A stretch of 64,000 nt of DNA from Dimorphilus gyrociliatus (lineage: Eukaryota > Annelida > Polychaeta > Dinophilidae): contig CAJFCJ010000012.1 of NCBI GenBank assembly GCA_904063045.1, positions 2,351,180 through 2,415,179 of the forward strand. Reading direction: 5' to 3'. Below, piece by piece: positions 34,168-46,400 of the stretch. Position 1 is the stretch's first letter; each line of letters opens with the position of its first letter. The notes below the pieces were generated by a model. The model had not been told where the DNA came from. It saw only the letters and a list, made by a program, of their open reading frames with translations, and did not search any database. Both the position numbers and the translations under genes were made by a program.

Positions 34168-36084
34168 CTAGTTTAATTGGACTATACAATAACAAATAGG
34201 CCTAAGCTCTGGAACTCTATCCATAATGCAATGGGGCTGTTTACCGTATCGATTTATCCTCGATATTTGGGTCATATCCGCAGATAATGAATTATTAATT
34301 AGATTTAATTTGACGGTCGCCTCGTACCTTCCATTGTTTGGTAGGGTGATAAAATCAACCCTTATACGAGCATCATCTGCTTTCATTTCGTCTGATAAAT
34401 CAGCTACACGACCATGTTGATCGCTACTCTTTTTAAATTTTAATACATCGCTGTTATGCTCTAGTTTTAAAGCGGAAATAACAGAACCCAGCTTTAGCTT
34501 AGAACATGACTTAGAAAACGGCACAAGATGAGAATTAAACAGACTTATGACACTTTCGGCTGATTTCGTCACTAAGGGATCAGTTATTTTTAATTTTTTC
34601 CAAGAGAGACACGAACACCAGTGGGCTTCTATTCCAGCTTTGTTGCAAGTCCTATCTAAAGGTATGTCTTTTAAGATGGATAATCCTCTCTTCCTTTCAT
34701 CAATAACTTCGAAAGGATCAAAATTAAGAATATCCTCGAAGGTAGCGTGAATGTCGAAAGGTGTTGTTAGTCTGTTGGCATTTTGTTGGAGCGTTGCTCT
34801 GGCATTGGGATACATTTTATCAAAGTCGTCGGGTATTCTAATAGAAAAATATGGATTTCGCTCTTCGTATTTTCCCTGAATATGGGCTCTAAGCGAAAGA
34901 AATCTTGGTCCATGATCCGCCATTAATATGACGAAGGTATTTTTCAAAATATTATCGTCCTTAAGGTGCTTTAACCATTTCTTCATATCTTCATCAGCTA
35001 TCGATAATTGCTTAGTATAGCCGTGGGTATATACGGAATGGAATAGAAATGAGAATTTAGGCGTCTCCTCTCCTTTATACACTCTCCATAATTCGTCAAT
35101 CCAATTAGTCATCTGTTTATGAGTTGGAACCGAACCCAAACAGAATTTCTTATGAACAGCCCTCTCGAAAGGTCTCAGGTAATAGTCGGTTGGCGGATCC
35201 TTAAATCCTAGCATTCTAAATTGAAAAGTACCGAAGCTTTGTCCGTCCTCACCCCACTGGGTGACGTATCCATCGTTCGAAAATTGTTTCCATATCCAAG
35301 GGTGATTGTCGACTTGAACCGCATCTGCATGACCTCTCCTCGCCTCGGGTAATTCTACTTCCGTTTTGCCAGTTAAAATTGGTAAAAGAGCCTGAGGAGT
35401 GCCGTCGCCAACAATATTATAAGATTCTAGGACAGTTGCGTTAAGGACTTTAGTCCAATAGTGATGAGTTTGCGGAAGTAATCTCATCCACTGCATTCTG
35501 GACACACTATCAAAGCCAAACATAAGTACATTCCATTTCTTTCTACTTGCTTTTCGTTTATTCTTTTGGAATTTCTCTCTCTTCTTTATTGCCGAATAAT
35601 AGGTTCTAAATGTTTTGGTTAAACTATCCTTTCTTCCGATACAATCAAGTCGGAAGAAGTCGCTCGGTATCTTCGAACCAGCAACCAAACCAGTAATTTT
35701 TGCTTCCTCTCTCTCAGTAAAATCATTTACCCTTACAATTGGCGTTGCTTGGCATTGAATATCCGTGATATCAGTTACTTGAACTTGTAGTGTACCGTTA
35801 ATAACTATAATCCAATCTCTTTCACTTGAGCATCCCATAGGTTCAATATTATCTTCATTATATATTTTTCTTATCTCCTCAGGCCATAATTCTAGCTTGT
35901 CCTTAACACACTGAAGTCTTTTTGGGCTAACAATACTTTTACCTTGCAATAGTTGAATAATGCTATATTTACCACCATTAGTCTGACTTGAACCAAAACC
36001 TCCCCAACTTCGCAGAAAGAATATATAGGTAAAAGAAGAGAAGACAACTGATATAAAGATCAAATTCTTGAATCTACATTTCAT
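34168..36084 (-). CDS. DUF229 family protein, intronless, type II membrane
   Basis: A single open frame of 638 residues begins at 36084 with MKCRFKNLIFISVVFSSFTY. This is a short cytoplasmic tail and one transmembrane anchor, so the body is lumenal or extracellular. The central and C-terminal part matches DUF229 (PF02995), an alkaline-phosphatase/sulfatase-like fold common in nematodes, flies and spiralians. Matching strings are LMFGFDSVSRMQWMRLLP, VGDGTPQALLPILTGKTE, QWGEDGQSFGTFQFRMLGFK, FSFLFHSVYTHGYT, FVILMADHGPRFLSLRAHIQ and RLTTPFDIHATFEDIL. The Asp/Ser near FGFDSVSR and ADHG are the positions expected for metal-binding and catalytic residues, though no activity is established. A cysteine-bearing C-terminal domain follows. 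It has no introns, whereas most neighbours are intron-rich. Confidence 0.88.
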   Translation of the reverse strand: MKCRFKNLIFISVVFSSFTYIFFLRSWGGFGSSQTNGGKYSIIQLLQGKSIVSPKRLQCVKDKLELWPEEIRKIYNEDNIEPMGCSSERDWIIVINGTLQVQVTDITDIQCQATPIVRVNDFTEREEAKITGLVAGSKIPSDFFRLDCIGRKDSLTKTFRTYYSAIKKREKFQKNKRKASRKKWNVLMFGFDSVSRMQWMRLLPQTHHYWTKVLNATVLESYNIVGDGTPQALLPILTGKTEVELPEARRGHADAVQVDNHPWIWKQFSNDGYVTQWGEDGQSFGTFQFRMLGFKDPPTDYYLRPFERAVHKKFCLGSVPTHKQMTNWIDELWRVYKGEETPKFSFLFHSVYTHGYTKQLSIADEDMKKWLKHLKDDNILKNTFVILMADHGPRFLSLRAHIQGKYEERNPYFSIRIPDDFDKMYPNARATLQQNANRLTTPFDIHATFEDILNFDPFEVIDERKRGLSILKDIPLDRTCNKAGIEAHWCSCLSWKKLKITDPLVTKSAESVISLFNSHLVPFSKSCSKLKLGSVISALKLEHNSDVLKFKKSSDQHGRVADLSDEMKADDARIRVDFITLPNNGRYEATVKLNLINNSLSADMTQISRINRYGKQPHCIMDRVPELRPICYCIVQLN

Positions 36085-37325
36085 CCTGTAAAATAATTGA
36101 AAGCTTAAAGGAAAGATTTATTGAAATGAATATCCAATAAGCCTAATATCGTACGCCTTAAACTGCACTGATAAAAGGCAAGTTTTAGCTGATTGTCTCT
36201 GTTTTACAGATAGTCTAATCATGTGTTGAGCATAAATCGGTTGAGATAAATTGTGACTGTATCATTTAATTACTACATTGAATATAACATTAACAATAAA
36301 TAATTTATGTTCCCGTGTTAACCATGCTGTCTATAAATCCCTCGTTTCCTCTTATACTAATATATATATATTTATATAAACATATCTTCATGTTACTTTC
36401 TATATACATGGTATTTTTAGCATCTCTGAGCATCTTGAATAGATTGCTCCCGATTCGTTAAAATATATAATTATATACAGAGATTATTCACCTTATAGAA
36501 GAATTCTTTCATTCATTTGCAGTATGGCCTTTCCTTTATTGAGACAGATGTAATTGTCCCTTACAAATTTTAGTATACTCCACTAGACGGTGCTGTCTTG
36601 GATCACCAACGGCTTATTAATTATCGATTTTTTGCATCGTTTTCACGTTGTAAAATCTTTATCAAGCAAAATGTAAACGTGTTTTCCTAAGTTATTAAAC
36701 CACTAGCAAACGTTTTCTTTTCCTCGAGCAGCAAGATAGAAGAAACTGCTTCCACCTACATTAAAAGACTATAGATTGCAGGCAAGCACCAACGCCATCT
36801 AAGTAATTTTAATATATTATTTATAGCGGTGGGCGCCTCAAAAAGAACATTTCAAAATTTAATCAAACATTTTTCAACTCTTTCCTTCATTTGCAAATAA
36901 ATCAATTGTGTCAGGTATTATTTACATTCAACTAGTAATTAACTCATTACTTAAATATTTCATTATTTATCTCCCTCTCGTTCGTTCGATCTCTCTTTTG
37001 GCCTATCTCCGTCAATGTACAGATGTTGAGAAACAAATTTTTTATTTATTCAGTTTGTTAAAATTTAACCAGTTCTTTATTAATCTTTAAATAAATAACA
37101 CTTTTTTAATTAAAAGAAAGTCTTTGAGCCATTTTACGCTGAGAATTTTATAGCAGTAATCCTTACTTCAGTGCCATCTATTGTATAAATTATTAATACT
37201 TATTAGAGTTAGGCGAAGGTTGTCTATATCGTGTATAAATTGGTAAAACACCGACTTGCAGATTTTTTTTATATCTATCTTTTAGTCTACGGAGAATTGC
37301 TCTGTCAATAAGAGTCAAAAAGTAG
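36085..37325. other. Spacer DUF229 gene / tRNA
   Basis: AT-rich intergenic DNA. Only short random frames were found and nothing is supported. Confidence 0.5.
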
Positions 37326-37420
37326 CATCTCCGGTGGGACTCGAACCCACAGCCTCCGAATATCTTTGAAAGATGTCACCGACTAGAAGTCCGACGCGCT
37401 ATCCATTGCGCCACGGAGAC
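37326..37420 (-). tRNA. trnR-TCT: tRNA-Arg (anticodon TCT) with intron
   Basis: On the minus strand the acceptor stem GTCTCCG pairs with CGGAGAT, with a G-U closing pair. The D arm reads GCGCAATGGATAGCGC and the anticodon stem TCGGA pairs with TTCGG. The loop CTTCTA...A places the anticodon TCT. A roughly 22-nt intron follows position 37, as is usual for animal tRNA-Arg(UCU). The T arm GTGGGTTCGAGTCCCAC is intact with A/B-box sequence. The discriminator base is G. A T-rich stretch on the downstream side could serve as Pol III terminator. It decodes AGA/AGG. Confidence 0.95.
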
Positions 37421-38417
37421 CCACGATAAATTGGGTAGCCGTTACACGCTAACTATTCGAGTATATCCATTTTTCAATTTACAGGCCTATGCTACTTCAT
37501 CATAACCTCTAGCTGCTCTCTACATTTCCTTGTACCACTAGACTCTTTGAATTTTAATGTTGAGTGTCTGTTATTTCCGTGACGCAATTTGTTTCTTCCT
37601 ATCTCTTCCTCTCTTCTTTATTATTTGTTGTTGTGCGTTTATTACTTATTACTTAGAAAAGACGTTTCAAAATTACAATGTTACATAGTGTATTCTAAAG
37701 TTATTTAAGATTATTCTAATAGAGTGTCAATTTCATTAAATCCTATAATGAAAAACACCCTTCAAGTGTAGTGTAGATTACTCGAAGAGGTGTTATATAA
37801 CAACTAGATCGACCTAGTTGGAGATCCATAAATTACTAAAGAGTTTGATGAAAAAGTAGATAAGGAAGAAATCCAGATAAAATAGAACACGAGTACAAAT
37901 GTTTCTTATTAAATTTAATTTATAGAAATACCGCATATTGGCTGTATTAAAATAGCAAAAAGTCTGCAAAGTACATGAACTTTTGACCTTTTGAAAAAAA
38001 ATATAGAGTATATACATATATATATATTATATCAATTAGTAATTATTCATGATTTGTAAAATGAACTATTTTATATGAATGATAAGTTGAATAGTCACTT
38101 TAAATGGTATATTTTCGTATTTTGCTAAGAGTACGTATAAAATCAAATAAAAGCTTTTAGAGGGATTGTTTTATCTTTTATTGCAGACATCATTTTACAC
38201 TGTTGGAGAAAATAATAAAATATATTGATAAGTAGTTTTGTTTACTTGATTATTCCTTGATAAAAATTGAAGATAACGTTATGTTTTTTATGTAGAAAAT
38301 GATAATTAAGTATTTTTAGCCATGTTGAATAGATGTAAATAGTTATGAAGCGTAATATACAGAATTTTTAAAGATTGTATATATGCATTCATACACCAAT
38401 GACGATAAATCGAATAT
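37421..38417. other. Spacer downstream of tRNA
   Basis: About 1 kb of AT-rich DNA with no supported feature. Confidence 0.5.
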
Positions 38418-38542
38418 CTAAAAATCTTCCCTCTTCTTTAAGAAGCTGACTCTGTCATCAATGGCTAGTAATTGGTACATGTCTGATAGGTAGTATTCAG
38501 GCCTTATCTTCCCTCTTATATTGGACAGGACATCAATTATAT
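38418..38542 (-). CDS. Orphan terminal exon
   Basis: On the minus strand a good acceptor (GTTGTTACAG) is followed by a 125-nt open stretch ending in TAG. It begins at phase 1 and reads IIDVLSNIRGKIRPEYYL, then SDMYQLLAIDDRVSFLKK and REDF. The amphipathic, protein-like composition contrasts with the random frames around it. No upstream exon with matching phase was found before the TLC-domain gene at 38893. The parent gene is unknown: it could be an alternative 3' exon or a short gene with tiny exons. Confidence 0.4.
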
Positions 38543-38892
38543 CTGTAACAACTTTATCATATTATATATATATATATATTAAATCTTTCAATCGACCTTA
38601 CAGTATATCTTAATAATAGCGTTTTAAAATTCAGAGGATTTACAAACAAATAAACGCTCTTAAAAAAGAACGTATTGTTTTGACAGTAGACATAGAATGC
38701 TTTAGAATATACAGTACATAAATATAATATACTTTTCTTAAATCGTTTCTTAGACATGTTCATATTGTATTTCTTATAAATGGTCGGCACATTACTTTTC
38801 AGTGTTCCCTAAGCTCTTAATATATAAACTATATAAAGATTACTGCTATATTTAATCGTTTCCTTCATAGTATTTTCCAATTTTTGTACACC

Positions 38893-39942
38893 TTATCTTC
38901 TTTTTTCATGTCCATTTCGCTCATTTTTCGATTTCTTTAACACATCTTCCTTAAGGAGCCTCGAAAACAGTACTCCATTCATTATCATAACTATTATAAA
39001 CGTTGTCACCGCTAGCCACCAGAATACAATTGGAACTTTATTTCTATAAATTACTAGACCAAATGGAACAGATAGTAGAAAACCAAATCGGAAAATGATG
39101 AATGTTGCAAAATTTAAATAAAGATTGAGCTTATAAATTGTAGATTGTTGAGGTGTGGCATTAAAGCGCATTAATTTTCTCTTATGAAGAAAAATTGAAT
39201 TGACTTCCGGGGCTATAACGATAATGCTGTACGCAATGCAGTTGCTATAGTACAGATTATAGAAGAATGCAACGGATATCTGTTTAAAAATTGTAATAAG
39301 TCACCAAACTGTATGATAAAACATGCTATATTGTTATAAATAGTATATATAAATATTATCTGCTTACCACTGTATGGTGGATAGATAACTCCCATAATCT
39401 TAAGGCTTTACCATTGATCAACATATCCCAAAAGTCGTAGGAAAAATATCCTATTGAAAAGGTTGTTTTAATAAGATATAAGATTCAGAAAGACGATAAA
39501 GATTATCAATAGAGTCAAATCATAAGTACAAAGTATTCTTATATTGAATATATATATATATATGTATATATGTATGCTTATTTACCTGTTGAAAAGGCAA
39601 TATGCAAGTAGCATGGTAAAGATCGATAATTGAGTAAGTCATTAAATAGTTGGGGCTGTAAAAAGTACCTATGTAAAAAATGAGATAAAAAATCAATAAT
39701 ACATTTATATTATGAAGGAAAAGACAAGAGTATAATATTACTTACAGTAAAATATTCCAAATTCCTGCAATGGTTGCGTGTATAAAAGAAATATAAATGT
39801 TCTTCCACCTCCAAAACGTTACGTCTTCTCGAACTTGTCTGGGCTTTCCTCTTAGTTTTAGCAAGTAGTTTATTGATAAGAAGAATAGGAAAGAAACCCC
39901 AACGCTTAAGAAGCTATATAATTTTGGATAAGGTTGATCCAT
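38893..39942 (-). CDS. TLC-domain transmembrane protein, TLCD1/2-like
   Basis: Four exons (39942-39746, 39668-39586, 39450-39368, 39279-38893) join in frame to 249 residues. The protein starts MDQPYPKLYSFLSVGVSFLF and has about six hydrophobic segments. TLC-domain hallmarks are visible: FSTGYFSYDFWDML, then the paired histidines in LWELSIHHTVISVAFFYN, and LNLYLNFATFIIFRFGF. The tail is short and basic (SKNERNGHEKRR). TLCD1/2 proteins sit in plasma membrane and regulate membrane lipid composition and fluidity. Closely related TMEM56/TLCD4 remains an alternative. The acceptor of exon 2 is the one before GTACTTTTTACAG, because the nearer AG would break the frame. It is head-to-head with the BTB gene, 550 bp away. 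Confidence 0.82.
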
Positions 39943-40492
39943 CTGTAGACTATAATCTCAAATGCAGTCAGTCAGTATATCTAATTTTTAAGAATGTAAT
40001 AGATGGGGCATGACTGAACTTCATTCTAGAAGTGTCGCATAAAATTCGTTCTAATTTAGGTCTTTTTATTCTTATTCTCTCCTAAGCAAAGAAACTATCT
40101 TCTTCTCATCAATTTATTTAAAACAAATGCAATATTTCTAAATAAATTATATTCAATGAATTATTAAAAATAGCAACAATAATAAAATATTTGTAAATAC
40201 TTCGATATAGAATATACCTTCTATTGGCCTATACTGTAAATTCATTGTATTGAAAAATGTTGCAAGACCGTGATTTTGGTCACGTGATCAAAACAATATG
40301 GCGTTTGTTATTGTAGTATACTACAGCTGTTTTCCTGCATTTACTCTGTAATTTTCTAGTAGTTAACTAATAGTTTCATAAAATAATTTATTTATGAAAC
40401 ATTTTTTACAATTTATCGATCAAGAATATTTAAAAAAAGACATTTAGAAGGCGATACTCGGAGAAAATTATACTGCTTGGCAATCATCCAGA
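39943..40492. promoter_or_regulatory. Divergent promoter TLC gene / BTB gene
   Basis: This space between two divergent starts contains GGTCACGTGATC at 40278-40289 (E-box/CLEAR-like) and AATATGGCG (YY1-like) at about 40295-40303, close together. The factor assignment is by consensus only. Confidence 0.45.
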
Positions 40493-41983
40493 ATGTCGAA
40501 ATCGGAGGATGTATCCTTACAGGAACCGAGATCAAGACAAACCTCGGGAGACTATGATCCATCGGGTAAATAATCTAATACAATTAAAATATTTCACTAA
40601 AGACTAACTAAATAAAAGAAAAACAACAACGTAAGAGTGCATATACAGTACAAAACATGAGTAACTGAGAGAAAGAGAGAAAGACTAAACCAAACAAAGG
40701 CGTCTTTTTTCTTTTTCAGACGACAAAGCGTCTAATCACATACTTTCATATTTAACTTTTCACTATAAAGGGTAATTACCATAAAATAACTCTTTTTATA
40801 TTTTATATTCATGCATTATTCAACTCCACATCTACGTCTTATAAATACAAAACTAAGCCTAGATATAAACATATATGCGTAATTTTTAAACGGCCTACAT
40901 TATAAATAATACAGGTGTTACTTGGTAAAAATAAATAACATTCTAAATTTTCTTTTATCATTTCAACCATTCAATCATCTATAAATAGAATATATAAAAA
41001 AAAACAAAGCTATTCTCTATTGTAATTATTTCATTTTCGGAGGAATTCAACAATTATAGGCCTATTATATATTATTATATTGACAAACAATTTAATTGAC
41101 TAACTAATTAAATTATATTTACTGTATATGTGTGTTTTGTTATATTCTATGTATTGTTTATAGACGGCGGCGAAGACATTGATCTAAATGATTTTACACA
41201 ACCCGACGAACTATCTTCGGTTATATTGCTCGTTGAAGATCAAAAACTATATTTACATAAGGAAGTGCTGTCGGTTTGGTCTCCCGTTTTCAAGTCGATG
41301 TTCACTAGAAACTTTAAAGAAAAAGCTATGAAAGAAATTGAACTTCCCGATAAAAAGATGGACGATTTTGTTGAATTACTACATTGCTTATATCCTCCAA
41401 TTAAGGCTGTTACTGGTTAATTTTCTAATATTTCCATATATTTACCATTATATACATTTATTATACATTCTAAAAATATCTTTTTATAGATTCTAACGTT
41501 AATCAACTGCTACCTTTGGCGGAAGAATATCAAATTAACGAGGTTAAAAGGAAATGCGAAGAGCATCTTTTGAAAGGACCCTGCTCTATGGAATTGCTAA
41601 TAACGGCTCAGGTCTACAATTTAGAACAACTTCTACAAAAATGTATAAAATTTGCACGCAATAAATGCTATAGTGATTTACAAAAGGATCCCCATTTTGA
41701 AAGTATTGAACCTGGCAATCTAATAAGAATTCTACAATTAAGGGTACAAGATTTAGAAGAGAAATTAACAAATACGAGAAAGAATGTCTCGGAGAGAGAT
41801 TCTCGACTCTACGGTTACATAAATGAACTGGGCTCTCAATATGGCAACTTTTGTCAAGATTGTAAGACAAGAAAAGTTAACGATTCCTGTTTCAGTTGCT
41901 TAAAAATGTTTAGGGAAAAGGTAAAGCAGAAAGTGGAAGAAGCTAAAATTGTAAGAAATCATTATCCTCGGATAGACATCTAA
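40493..41983 (+). CDS. BTB/POZ domain protein with C-terminal coiled coil
   Basis: Three exons (40493-40565, 41164-41415, 41490-41983) join in frame to 272 residues. A short polar N-terminus (MSKSEDVSLQEPRSRQTSGD) precedes a BTB fold at about residues 35-135. Visible BTB features are SSVILLVEDQKLYLHKEVLS, WSPVFKSMF, KEKAMKEIELPDKKMDDFVE and LLHCLYPP. DSNVNQLLPLAEEYQINEVK and CEEHLLKG follow, with the first BACK-type helices after them. A coiled coil (LQLRVQDLEEKLTNTRKNVS) and a Cys-rich end (FCQDC, SCFSCLKMF) follow, perhaps zinc binding. BTB proteins of this type serve as dimeric adaptors, often for Cullin3 E3 ligases. No MATH or Kelch domain is present. Similar compact BTB proteins are expanded in invertebrates. 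The first intron (598 bp) is long for this window. Confidence 0.85.
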
Positions 41984-43009
41984 ATACGAAAAGTTCAATG
42001 CCAAAACAGTACAGAATGTCTTATATTTTGTCCTATTTTCCAATTCCCCCTTTTATTCGGACAGCATTTAAACCACTCTTTTACTCTCAAACCTAAGACT
42101 ATTGATGCTAAAAACAATAATTATGATTTTTTTTGAATTATCTACTCAGTATTAAAAAACTGGTACCCGGAGAAGAAAACTGCTCTCTTCTCCGTCCTCC
42201 TCTTTTTTCTCTTCCTCTTCTTCCTCTCCTCCTTCTTCTTCTTCTTCTTCTTCTTCTTCATCGTCTACGTATTAAACTCTCCGCTCTTCCAACAGATCTA
42301 CGGCAAGTTTTCTATTTGTATAGAAGAAGAAAATATTAATCAAATGATTTCCTATCGACTTTTAATATGTTGAAATGCATTTATAAATAATCCCGTAATT
42401 GTTTAACTAATCTTAATTTTATATTTTTTTGTTTCCAAGGTGATATTGGAAACAAAAAAAGGCAAATTTAGTAAAATTTTGTGAAAAGGGAAGGGAGATC
42501 TGCTATTTTATTATTGTAGCATGATGATTGATTAATTGATTTATGACAAATATTTTAATCGAGACTTGTAAATGTTCTCAATATTTTTACAATTTAGCTA
42601 GAAATAGAGAAGAATATCCTCTTATACACAGAATATTCATAATCCGATTCTCAATGAAACAATCGCTTTACTGAATATATACACTTATATGCGTTTATCG
42701 TGAAATTTCAATGCAAATTCTCTCTAGTAATATGGTAAATATATAGCGTATACAATATGTTTATACAGTATATATTGTATTTATGTTATGTATCGTATAT
42801 ATAATCTCTTTGAATATGATTCAAATATCGTAATACATACGACATGTTCTTCGTTTATGCGATTCCTTTATTATTGAATAGAAACTTAACTAAAATGGTG
42901 AAAGAGAAGGGAAATTCTCACTGAAAAATGTCCGTATTTTGAAAATAATTGTAAACAAAGAATAAAAACAATACCATATTGTTTGAAATAGAACCTCCGA
43001 AGAAAAACA
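41984..43009. other. Spacer BTB / EF-hand genes
   Basis: Holds the BTB 3' UTR and a (CTT)n repeat at about 42231-42259. AT-rich DNA follows, probably including the EF-hand promoter. No exon was seen. Confidence 0.55.
42231..42259. repeat. (CTT)n trinucleotide repeat
   Basis: Pure CTT repeats within a longer pyrimidine-rich tract. A frame through it gives poly-Leu and is not a gene. Confidence 0.85.
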
Positions 43010-43300
43010 ATGGAGAAGAACATCCCAGGTCTTTCAACCTCAGATAAGAAGCCAAGTTTAGATAGTGTTGATTCGAAAACTTGTCTTTGGTTATTTAAGG
43101 AAATAGATAAAGATAAAAACGGTTATATTGATACAAATGAATTAGGTGATGCTATGAATCGTCTTATGACTATTACGGACGTCGATGTTAAAGTGATGAT
43201 GGATTATGCGGATAAGAATAAAGATCATAGATTATCATTTCCAGAGTTTAAAGGCGTAATTGAAGACATCAAACAAATTCGATCCAAGAAAGATAGATAA
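43010..43300 (+). CDS. Small two-EF-hand calcium-binding protein, intronless
   Basis: A single exon encodes 96 residues. Loop 1 (residues 33-44, DKDKNGYIDTNE) has Asp at 1, 3 and 9, Asn at 5, Gly at 6 and Glu at 12, a canonical calcium loop. Loop 2 (residues 68-79, DKNKDHRLSFPE) keeps the ligating positions but has His instead of Gly at position 6, so its affinity may be lower. The pairing and size resemble half a calmodulin or the C-terminal lobe of calmodulin-like proteins. The basic end (KQIRSKKDR) has no membrane or lipid signal. It is tail-to-tail with the RRM-Tudor gene, whose stop lies about 190 bp away. Partner and pathway are unknown. Confidence 0.85.
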   Translation: MEKNIPGLSTSDKKPSLDSVDSKTCLWLFKEIDKDKNGYIDTNELGDAMNRLMTITDVDVKVMMDYADKNKDHRLSFPEFKGVIEDIKQIRSKKDR

Positions 43301-43491
43301 ATCAATCGTTGTATTACTTAAACAAAAAGAATTCACAGAAAATTTTTTTACGACAAAAAGGCCATGATTTTTTCAATTTCTTCAATTTCCAGGTCTTTAT
43401 AAAAGGTCCATTATCTGCAATAAACAACAGTAATAATAATAGTAATAAGTTGTATATATATATATATATTTATGTATATGTATTAATATAT

Positions 43492-46400
43492 CTATTGATC
43501 TGTACCCACCGGATTGCCATGTACGTCTTCTAGGTCTATGATATACTTATCGTCTTTACATTCTAAAACAACTGCCATAATAGTCTCCGTTTGTGCTATT
43601 GTTCTAAACTTTTCCTTTTCCGATGGACTCATGTTCATGTTTTCACAATTCCTAAGGGTAAACTTCAAAGCAGTCGGTGGAAGGTCTTCAATGAAACGCT
43701 TCTCTGGAATGGCTCTCAATTCTTCGCCGACCAATTGATCGGATTCGTTACCGAAGTCTAGAAATCTCACTTGAAATAGTGTATTTTCTTCAACCGACGT
43801 AACTACTGCTCTATAATACAAGTTATCATCAGGGTTGATTGCAAACACTAAATCACCAATTTGAATTTCTCCCTCAATTTTATAATTGTCGTCATCTTTT
43901 GAGAATAGTTCATTAGCTTCGTTTTGTAACGATACTAGTGCCGAAGCTATTTCGGGGCAGATAACTTGAGCTGTAAAATTTGAAGGATCGTTGAATTCGT
44001 AAATGATTACTCTAACAACAGTTCCATCGCAAAGTTCTAATTTCTTCAATTCTATATCTTTACATTTACAACTATTTGTTGCAGCAGATTTCGAAATAGC
44101 TTCTTTTGCGTCCTCTTCATTTGCCCAAGAGGCCAACTTAAAGTTGACTAGTGATTGTCGAAGACTCATTCCTTCAATAAACACATCTACAAATGCAAAA
44201 TCGCCAATAATTTCGGTGGCTTCAACGGAAACTAATTGTCTTGACACTAAACCCTGCAAAATAAGGATGTCAACTTATACATTTATATAATCATTGCAAT
44301 ATATAATATACTGTATTTAATGTTACCTTAAATGTCTTACAAGCTTCTGCTGACCATTTGTCTCCTTTCGATTCAATTCCGTATAGACTACAATGAACTG
44401 CCAAAGGTGGTATACATCTTAATATTTCCGGCATCATTTTAACATCTTCAGTATTGACTTGACATTTCCCTCCAATATCAAGATTTCTAACTGTAACTTT
44501 CGACTCGTTTACTTCAACTACTTTAGCCCTTTGCCATTTATTATGGCGCTTGACTAAAACAAGCATATCACGCTTTGGTTGAGGAAATGAACCAAGCTTC
44601 TCCGCTAGTTCTCTTGACCTTTCCTCTAGCTTTTGATTTATTTCTTTATTATCGTCGAGTTGAAAATAGAATGAATTGGGGTCATCCGCAACAATTATTT
44701 GCCCAAGAACTTGTTGATTTACAGGCAGTTTCACTGCAATGATCTTGTCTCTGTAGCCTGAATTCGTTTTATAATCTCCATTTCGATATCTTCTTCTATC
44801 ATCTGGAGCTCTGTTGGCCAATAGTTTTGCAGCTAATTTCTTTGAACGTATATAATCGACATCTAATGCTTTAATTGATTGACTTAGCAAGTCTTCTGAA
44901 TTATCTTCTCTATCTTCTTTTTTAATCGACCTCACCTTTGCTTCGCCAACGGAGTCAACAGTTGAGTTTATTTTCGTCGGACTTGAAGATGCTCTTTTTT
45001 CGTTGTCATTTGCAAATTTTTCTTCAATGTTACTTAATCTTTTCGATTCAGCTAATGGAGTTTTAGAACAACCAATAGCTCCAGTTACTTTCTGCTTTAA
45101 CACCTTTAAGGTATCATCATCCTGAAGGTTCAATGAGATATTCCTTTCATGGTAAACTTCGCTAACAGGTTTTAATAGAGTTTTATGATCGTAGCCTTTA
45201 AGACAATAGCCAGCAGTCAACTTCAAATCCATAAATTCAAACTTTTTGATGTCCTTTCTCGAATAGATATTGTGATTTTTCATGTCTTTTCGATTAACTG
45301 GCATAGCTGTTAAAGTATCAAAATAACCACTTTGCCCACCTTTCTTCTGTATATTTCGTATAGCGTTCATTTTATAATATACCGACGACTGCTTTAGTTT
45401 GATTAAGTCGGGTGTGAGATCTTCATCAGGTACTTCTTGAGCGCAAATTGAACTTTTATTAGTTCTATAGCCAAAGAGTATAGTTGGACAGTTAATTCCT
45501 GTAGAACATGTACCAATAAGTTCAACGAAAGCGACGTAAATTGGACATTTCGTAAATGAGGGATGAAGTTCATGTACTCCTTCAACGAGATTTTCAGATA
45601 TATAATATACAATATCTATACAAAAGTAATAATTTTGATGTTTTTCGGCTCTCATCCATTCTCCATTAAAGCAAATAGCCACAATCTCATTTAATTCTGG
45701 TTCATAGTCGGTAGTTAACGTTAGCTTGTTGTAGAAATCATTCATCTCTGAGAATAGCCTATTTAATTTATTATTTCCCAATATGCACAAAAGTTTAACT
45801 GATCGATTTTTGTAAATACCAATTACATTAACAAAGACAGCCTTATTTGGTTCGGGAAATTTAACTCCTGAATACTTATCGTATATAGATTTTAGAAAGC
45901 TAAAGTCTTCTTTTTTCATCTTATCACCAATTGTTACGGTTATTGTTTCTTCGAACGTAGTATCTACAATTTTATTATCATTTTGATCAACGGTAATCTT
46001 CCTTCCAGATGCAATAGAACTGTCTAAACTCTTTGCTACATCGTCTTTCTTCTCGAGAGTTTTTCCTTTCTCTCTATCTTCTTCGTTGTTCTTACTGAGG
46101 AATCGGATATCCTCGTACTTTTCTTTATCACTAGGAATCGATTTTCTTAACGGTATATCTTTAAGTGGGCTGATTTTATTCTTCAGTTCAGAAATGTCAC
46201 CTTGATCGGATGTTAACATTCTGTCATTTCGATTGTCGGTAGTATCTTCATCGAACGATTCTTGCTTCGAATGTTCATTTTGAAATTTCTTTAAAGCAAT
46301 TGACGGTGATTTCTCTCTTAAATATTCATTTTCTAGTTTTGAAAATTTCTTTCCAGTGACAACTTCATTGTCACAAGCTGTTGAATTTTCAGTCACATAT

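Noticed and set aside
37326-37420. Possibility that the tRNA-like sequence is a SINE or pseudogene
   Set aside because: All stems pair, the intron is in the canonical position after base 37, and no tail repeat or A-rich end is attached.
42133-42339. Poly-Leu frame
   Set aside because: Translation of the CTT repeat tract, not a gene.
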